A stretch of DNA of 64,000 bases from Monarcha castaneiventris obscurior (taxonomy: Eukaryota; Chordata; Aves; Passeriformes; Monarchidae). Shown here in pieces: positions 60,701 through 64,000 of this stretch (positions are counted from its first letter, which is position 1; each line of letters starts with the position of its first letter). Where the stretch lies: the NCBI GenBank assembly GCA_026261815.1, contig JAMPIT010000886.1, forward strand, positions 20,628,001-20,692,000, read 5' to 3'. Made by a program: the position numbers and the translations under genes. The notes beneath the pieces were generated by a model that was given only the letters and a program-made list of their open reading frames with translations, made no database searches and was not told where the DNA came from.

Positions 60701-62385
60701 AGGATCACCATTTGCTGTGCTGGTTGGTGCTGCTGTTACATGGCACTGCACAGAAAGCCAAGGCTTGAAGACCTGGCCTTAGCTGAAGAGATTTTGCTCG
60801 CTTCAGCCTAGAAGGGACTCATCAGTAGAGCATACATAGCTGTGTCACTGCCAACCACAATGCCACAGCAGTTAAAAGGTGGTGACAGAGATCAGACAAA
60901 GGAGCTTCTCTCCCTCCCACTGAAAGTGACATGGAGCATGCAGTGGGTACACAGATGTGCAGCAACAAAAGCACTAGGGGATATTCAGTGTAACCTTTGC
61001 TAAGTGTGTTTGCTTAGTCCTGCTGACAGCTTATATTTGTGACACACTAAGGTCACAGGTTCTCTGAGCTTACATGGAAAGCCAAAACAGATAGGGCAAG
61101 CCAAGCACAGTGCCAGGGGGAAAAAGTACTGACAGACTTGCCAGATTTAGGTTAGAACATATCTGAGATTGTCTGAAATGTCCTCTGTGGCCATTTGGCA
61201 GCTTGCACAAAGGGCAGCCATACAGATCTGCAGCACAGACCTTTCCAGCTCTCCTCTCTGCAAGAGTGAAATGAAAGCTGCAATCTATATAGAAATAATG
61301 ACATTACCAGTTTTCTGAGGTCCCACGATGAGGAACTTGGGGAGTCGATCACATGTTTTCTCTTTGGACCAGATATCCTTGTGCCTTTTATCATCACAGG
61401 GGTTCTGTAGCACAAGTGATGAGATTAAGCATTACCACAGAAGGTAATGGCAAGGGAAGGAAAAGCTGGAAGGACCAGTCCTCTCGGGAAAATGCTATTA
61501 GCATATGAAGAACACTTCAGAGCCACACTGCTCTCTGCCAGGCATCGAGAAGTGTTAAATAAAAACACTGGGGACCATTTTCAAAAGCTCCAGTGACACG
61601 AGAGCCAAAGTCCCTCTGAGAGTGTTAACCACAGGCCTTGCCCTATGTAGCCATAGTGGGCTGGGCCACTGTGATAGCACAGCTCAGCATCTGTGAACTT
61701 CTGGCAGACAGACAACTCTATCACCTTCAGTTAATTTCATCTGCTCATTACCATGCAGAGAGCTGCTGCACTGGGATAAAATGGAATAAGCGTGTTTTTA
61801 TTTAATGAACATGAATTCTGCAGTGTGAAATTACTTTGAGATTAATCACATTAACATGCCTGCAAGCTCCTCCAGCACCAAACAGGGCTCTTGCTTGCAC
61901 ACTTTACATTTCACAGCAGCTTGCTCTAATACAAGCCCTTTAATGACCCAAACGCCTACAAGCTGGCCACTGGTCACATATGACAGTCATCCCTATCCCT
62001 AAGCCCACACTGTGACTGTGTCCTACTGCTCCTACTCCCCTATCCCTTCCACCTTGCCATTTGCCATGGGCAGCCTGAAGCCACAAAGGTTAAACCTAAA
62101 AGCTTTATGCTCTACCCCTCTGGATCAGCAGCCTTGCCACACTTTAAATGTGGGATACACCTCTTAGAAAATCACTAGGAGTGGTTAAAGCTGCCTTCTC
62201 ACCTGCCACAAGGGATTCTTCTCCTGTGGGAAGATTTCAAAGTACTTTTTTGCAAGCTGGACTGGAGGCAATGTTTGCAGGCGAAGGTTGGTCCAGCACT
62301 GCACAAACTTGACCAGGCTCTCAAAAGTGTACAGTCCCAGACGGTCATTCCCATAGTTGGACAGGTGGGTCATGAAGATGCTGAT
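54597..62385 (-). CDS. NDST2: NDST2, heparan sulfate N-deacetylase/N-sulfotransferase 2 (joined last eight exons)
   Basis: The joined exons encode about 362 residues and a stop, covering the end of the deacetylase half and all of the sulfotransferase domain. Family knowledge: a type II Golgi membrane enzyme of about 880 residues that removes acetyl groups from GlcNAc in heparan sulfate/heparin and transfers sulfate from PAPS to the free amine. Seen here: the 5'-phosphosulfate loop [14 protein letters not shown] with its catalytic Lys; [10 protein letters not shown] with the acidic residue; the 3'-phosphate segment around [16 protein letters not shown] with the conserved His; the Cys pair WCQ...KCLG ten residues apart, known as a disulfide in NDST1; and [16 protein letters not shown]2 rather than NDST1 is chosen from [38 protein letters not shown], the C-terminus LREELQNSS and the ZSWIM8 neighbour. 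Confidence 0.94.
54880..54982 (-). CDS. NDST2: NDST2 exon: disulfide loop and GKSKGRKYP motif
   Basis: The exon lies between ttttcag and gtgagt. It encodes [20 protein letters not shown] then [14 protein letters not shown]. The two Cys are spaced as the disulfide pair of NDST1, and the Lys/Arg-rich GKSKGRKYP contacts the cofactor and substrate in that enzyme. Confidence 0.95.
54983..56397 (-). other. NDST2: NDST2 intron
   Basis: A 1.4-kb intron with no recognisable feature. Confidence 0.7.
56398..56507 (-). CDS. NDST2: NDST2 exon
   Basis: The exon lies between ctttcag and gtaggg. It encodes [20 protein letters not shown] and [16 protein letters not shown], ending two bases into Arg. [10 protein letters not shown] favours NDST2 over NDST1. 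Confidence 0.95.
56508..57905 (-). other. NDST2: NDST2 intron with imperfect TA/GATA tract
   Basis: A 1.4-kb intron. An imperfect simple repeat of TATA, GATA and TATC units lies at about 57247-57325; the rest is unremarkable. Confidence 0.75.
57247..57325. repeat. imperfect TA/GATA-type simple repeat
   Basis: An AT-rich run of catatatatacacatatata, followed by gatacagctatctgtctaga, then tagatacctaaatatctatc. Interspersed TATC and GATA units give local inverted symmetry. It is a decayed microsatellite. Confidence 0.7.
57906..58076 (-). CDS. NDST2: NDST2 exon: conserved HQRAH segment
   Basis: 57 codons in phase 0 between ttttcag and gtagga. They encode [20 protein letters not shown] then [19 protein letters not shown] and TYYPSGQ. 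The first His corresponds to the catalytic His of NDST1. Confidence 0.95.
58304..58478 (-). CDS. NDST2: NDST2 exon: sulfotransferase core, 3'-phosphate-binding segment
   Basis: The exon lies between ttcggcag and gtaact. It encodes [40 protein letters not shown] and [18 protein letters not shown]. The Arg/Ser-containing strand-helix segment is the conserved 3'-phosphate-binding part of sulfotransferases. SNAST and NYT (next exon) are N-glycosylation sequons. Confidence 0.95.
58479..59949 (-). other. NDST2: NDST2 intron
   Basis: A 1.5-kb intron with no recognisable gene or repeat. Confidence 0.7.
59950..60073 (-). CDS. NDST2: NDST2 exon: PAPS loop second half
   Basis: The exon lies between gttgcag and gtaaga. 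It completes G, then [40 protein letters not shown] and two bases of Trp. [10 protein letters not shown] carries the Glu that is catalytically important in NDST1 (Glu642 there). Confidence 0.95.
60074..61307 (-). other. NDST2: NDST2 intron
   Basis: A 1.2-kb intron. A B-box-like ggttcaatcc occurs near 60248 but no tRNA fold is apparent. Nothing else is recognised. Confidence 0.7.
61308..61404 (-). CDS. NDST2: NDST2 exon: start of sulfotransferase domain, PAPS loop first half
   Basis: The exon lies between ctacag and gtaatg on the - strand. It encodes [20 protein letters not shown] then [12 protein letters not shown], and ends one base into the Gly codon of the PAPS-binding loop. The intron therefore splits the 5'-phosphosulfate-binding motif between exons. 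Confidence 0.95.
61405..62202 (-). other. NDST2: NDST2 intron
   Basis: A 798-nt intron with no recognised feature. Confidence 0.7.
62203..62385 (-). CDS. NDST2: NDST2 exon: end of deacetylase half and linker
   Basis: Read on the - strand, the exon lies between ttttcag and gtgaga: 61 codons in phase 0. It encodes [20 protein letters not shown] then [20 protein letters not shown] and [16 protein letters not shown], conserved across NDST enzymes. Confidence 0.95.
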
Positions 62386-64000
62386 CTGAAAATAAGAAAG
62401 ACAAACTAAAGTAAATCAGGTAACAGAACTGTTACCTCCTAGCTTGATTCCATGGTCAGCAAGAGGCTGTTCACAACTCAAAGTGCCATGGCTGTCTTGG
62501 CTGACAAATGTCCATCTGCCAGGAAACAGCTCTTGTGAGACAGGAATAACTCAGGAGAGGAGGGTCACAGACCCCTCAGTAATCCCTGGGAACGGTGCAG
62601 GGCCATGATAACTGAACCCTGGATGTGAGTTCAGAGCAGTTTAAAAATCCCATTCAAGTGGCTCTAGGACATTTAGGTGAACAAGATTTACTAAGTAACT
62701 CACTACTAGTCAAAAACCTTGCAAAGCCTCTTTCACAGGAAAACAGGAGCTTCCCTTCCTCTCCTCGAGGCACAACCAGGGCAACCTCTCGAGCTGCAGA
62801 GTCTGCTACAGCAGGGGGGCAGGCCAGGGAGGGGGCACCACGCTGCAGGCCAGGCCACATGGCACAGGGACAGTTGTCACAGGAGTTCTTTCTGGGCCCA
62901 CAGCCTGTCAGCTTTCATTCTCTTCAGAGCTGACATCTCAAATGTAAAGGAGGAGCAACTGGCAAGTCCCAGTTTAAAATATAAACAGGTGTATCTGGGG
63001 ATCTGATCAGGGACTGCAAAGAGACACTGCACTAGGATATTGCCCTAGAAACAGACACCAGCTGGTAAGTTTTAGCCTTCAAGAACCTTCAGCACAGGCA
63101 TCCCCTGCAAAATCTCCTGCTAAGCTTTAACATCCGTGGGCAAAGTGGCACTCAACAGCTGTGGCAGCCGCCCCAGCACTGCAGTGCTCAGGAGGCTGAG
63201 TGCTATTCTGTCTTGCCAAGCCATCTCTACTCTCAAGGAGATACATTTTCCTCCTGACAGTTTTTCAGTATTTTAACTTTTGGAAAAGAGTGCGAAGGAC
63301 TGTTGTCAGCTTGACTCTAGTGTGTGGTTTTGATATGTCCCATTGAATTCAGCATCCCAGTACCCATAACACAACAGCAATTTGCCAGACATAAACCACA
63401 CCATGGCTAGAAGTTAGAAAAACAAGCAGAACACTGAGGCCAGTGGAGGAATGGCTGATTTAGCACTCTTTTCCCAGTGTCTGCAAGCGCAGGGAGGGAA
63501 AATTACCTCAGTCACAGCAGGGGCACTCATTGCTGTACAGTCCTGCGTTCAATTTTGGTGACACCAGGTAAGGTCAGGAGGCAATGACAGGCTTCCCTGG
63601 CAGGGGGCAGGAATGGCTTTCCCACTCACAGCAGGAGAAGAGCAAAATGGGGAAGCAGGGGACAGATGGGCTTGGGATGAAGACATTTGCTGGCACTGAG
63701 GAAGTCTGAATTCAGTTTTCTGCCCGGTGTCACCATGGACTTGTTTCGGCAAGAGAAGGGGTACTGATAGATAGTAGCTCCCTGTGCCTGAGCCATCCCC
63801 AAGACAGTGTGACAAGTTTAAGTCTGTCTGTAAGGTGCTCAGCACCCAGCACCTTTGGGTAGGCAAGAGAAAACACTGGTGGGACTCTGGGACACATGGA
63901 AAGTAAGTGGAGTTCGAGATCTATCACGTTTGTCTGCCTGTGAGTTTGTCACTTCTGGTTCCCTACTGAGCTGACAGAGAGGCCCTGCCAGACAGGCTCT
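62386..64000 (-). other. NDST2: NDST2 intron (upstream of first exon seen)
   Basis: 1.6 kb to the edge of the window. I looked for the preceding exon, expected to end in a GELFLTVLLNP-like peptide, and did not find it, so the intron continues past 64000. No repeat is recognised. Confidence 0.7.

Larger units (their letters stand above)
54597..64000 (-). other. NDST2: NDST2 gene, 3' coding half (partial at 5' end)
   Basis: The NDST2 locus on the - strand, opposite in direction to ZSWIM8. Eight coding exons with GT-AG borders and agreeing phases lie between 62385 and 54597. The exons for the cytoplasmic tail, transmembrane anchor and most of the deacetylase domain are not in the window; 62386-64000 looks intronic. 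Confidence 0.94.

Noticed and set aside
62386..64000. Additional NDST2 exon near the right edge
   Set aside because: No - strand segment resembles the expected peptide preceding ISIFMTHL, although a cryptic acceptor/donor-like pair is visible near 63.5 kb.

Overview
The window is vertebrate nuclear DNA, most likely from a bird. Two split genes face each other tail to tail: ZSWIM8 on the + strand and NDST2 on the - strand. The same convergent pair is known from mammals. The bird call rests on a 3'-end fragment of a CR1 LINE at 36067-36285 and a shorter one near 16720-16780, on the absence of SINE-like sequence, and on very low repeat density. The species cannot be named from the sequence alone.

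Layout. Positions 1-13403 are intron 1 of ZSWIM8; the first coding exon lies upstream of the window. From 13404 to 46650 there are 25 coding exons (numbered 2-26 here) that join in phase into one open frame of 5288 nt, about 1761 codons plus a stop. With a first exon of about 70 codons this fits the roughly 1840 residues of vertebrate ZSWIM8. All introns are GT-AG. The 3'UTR runs from 46651 to about 47470, with an ATTAAA signal at 47446. About 5.4 kb without a convincing gene follows. The NDST2 3'UTR lies on the - strand at about 52.9-54.6 kb. Eight NDST2 coding exons (62385 down to 54597) encode the end of the deacetylase half and the complete PAPS-dependent sulfotransferase domain; the N-terminal exons lie beyond 64000.

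The two genes are not known to share a pathway. ZSWIM8 is the substrate receptor of a Cullin-RING E3 ligase that destroys Argonaute during target-directed microRNA decay. NDST2 is a Golgi enzyme that N-deacetylates and N-sulfates heparan sulfate and heparin.

No complete new gene was found. The most unusual unexplained structure is a 27-bp near-perfect hairpin with a 3-nt loop in ZSWIM8 intron 23 (42702-42759). Its two departures from perfect DNA symmetry are both G-U pairs when read as RNA from the sense strand. Other notable items are a tandem NAGNAG acceptor at exon 23, a CpG-dense island confined to the SWIM-domain exon, a recursive-splice-like site in intron 1, a perfect 22-bp tandem duplication, and T/G strand skew that continues about 5 kb past the ZSWIM8 poly(A) signal.
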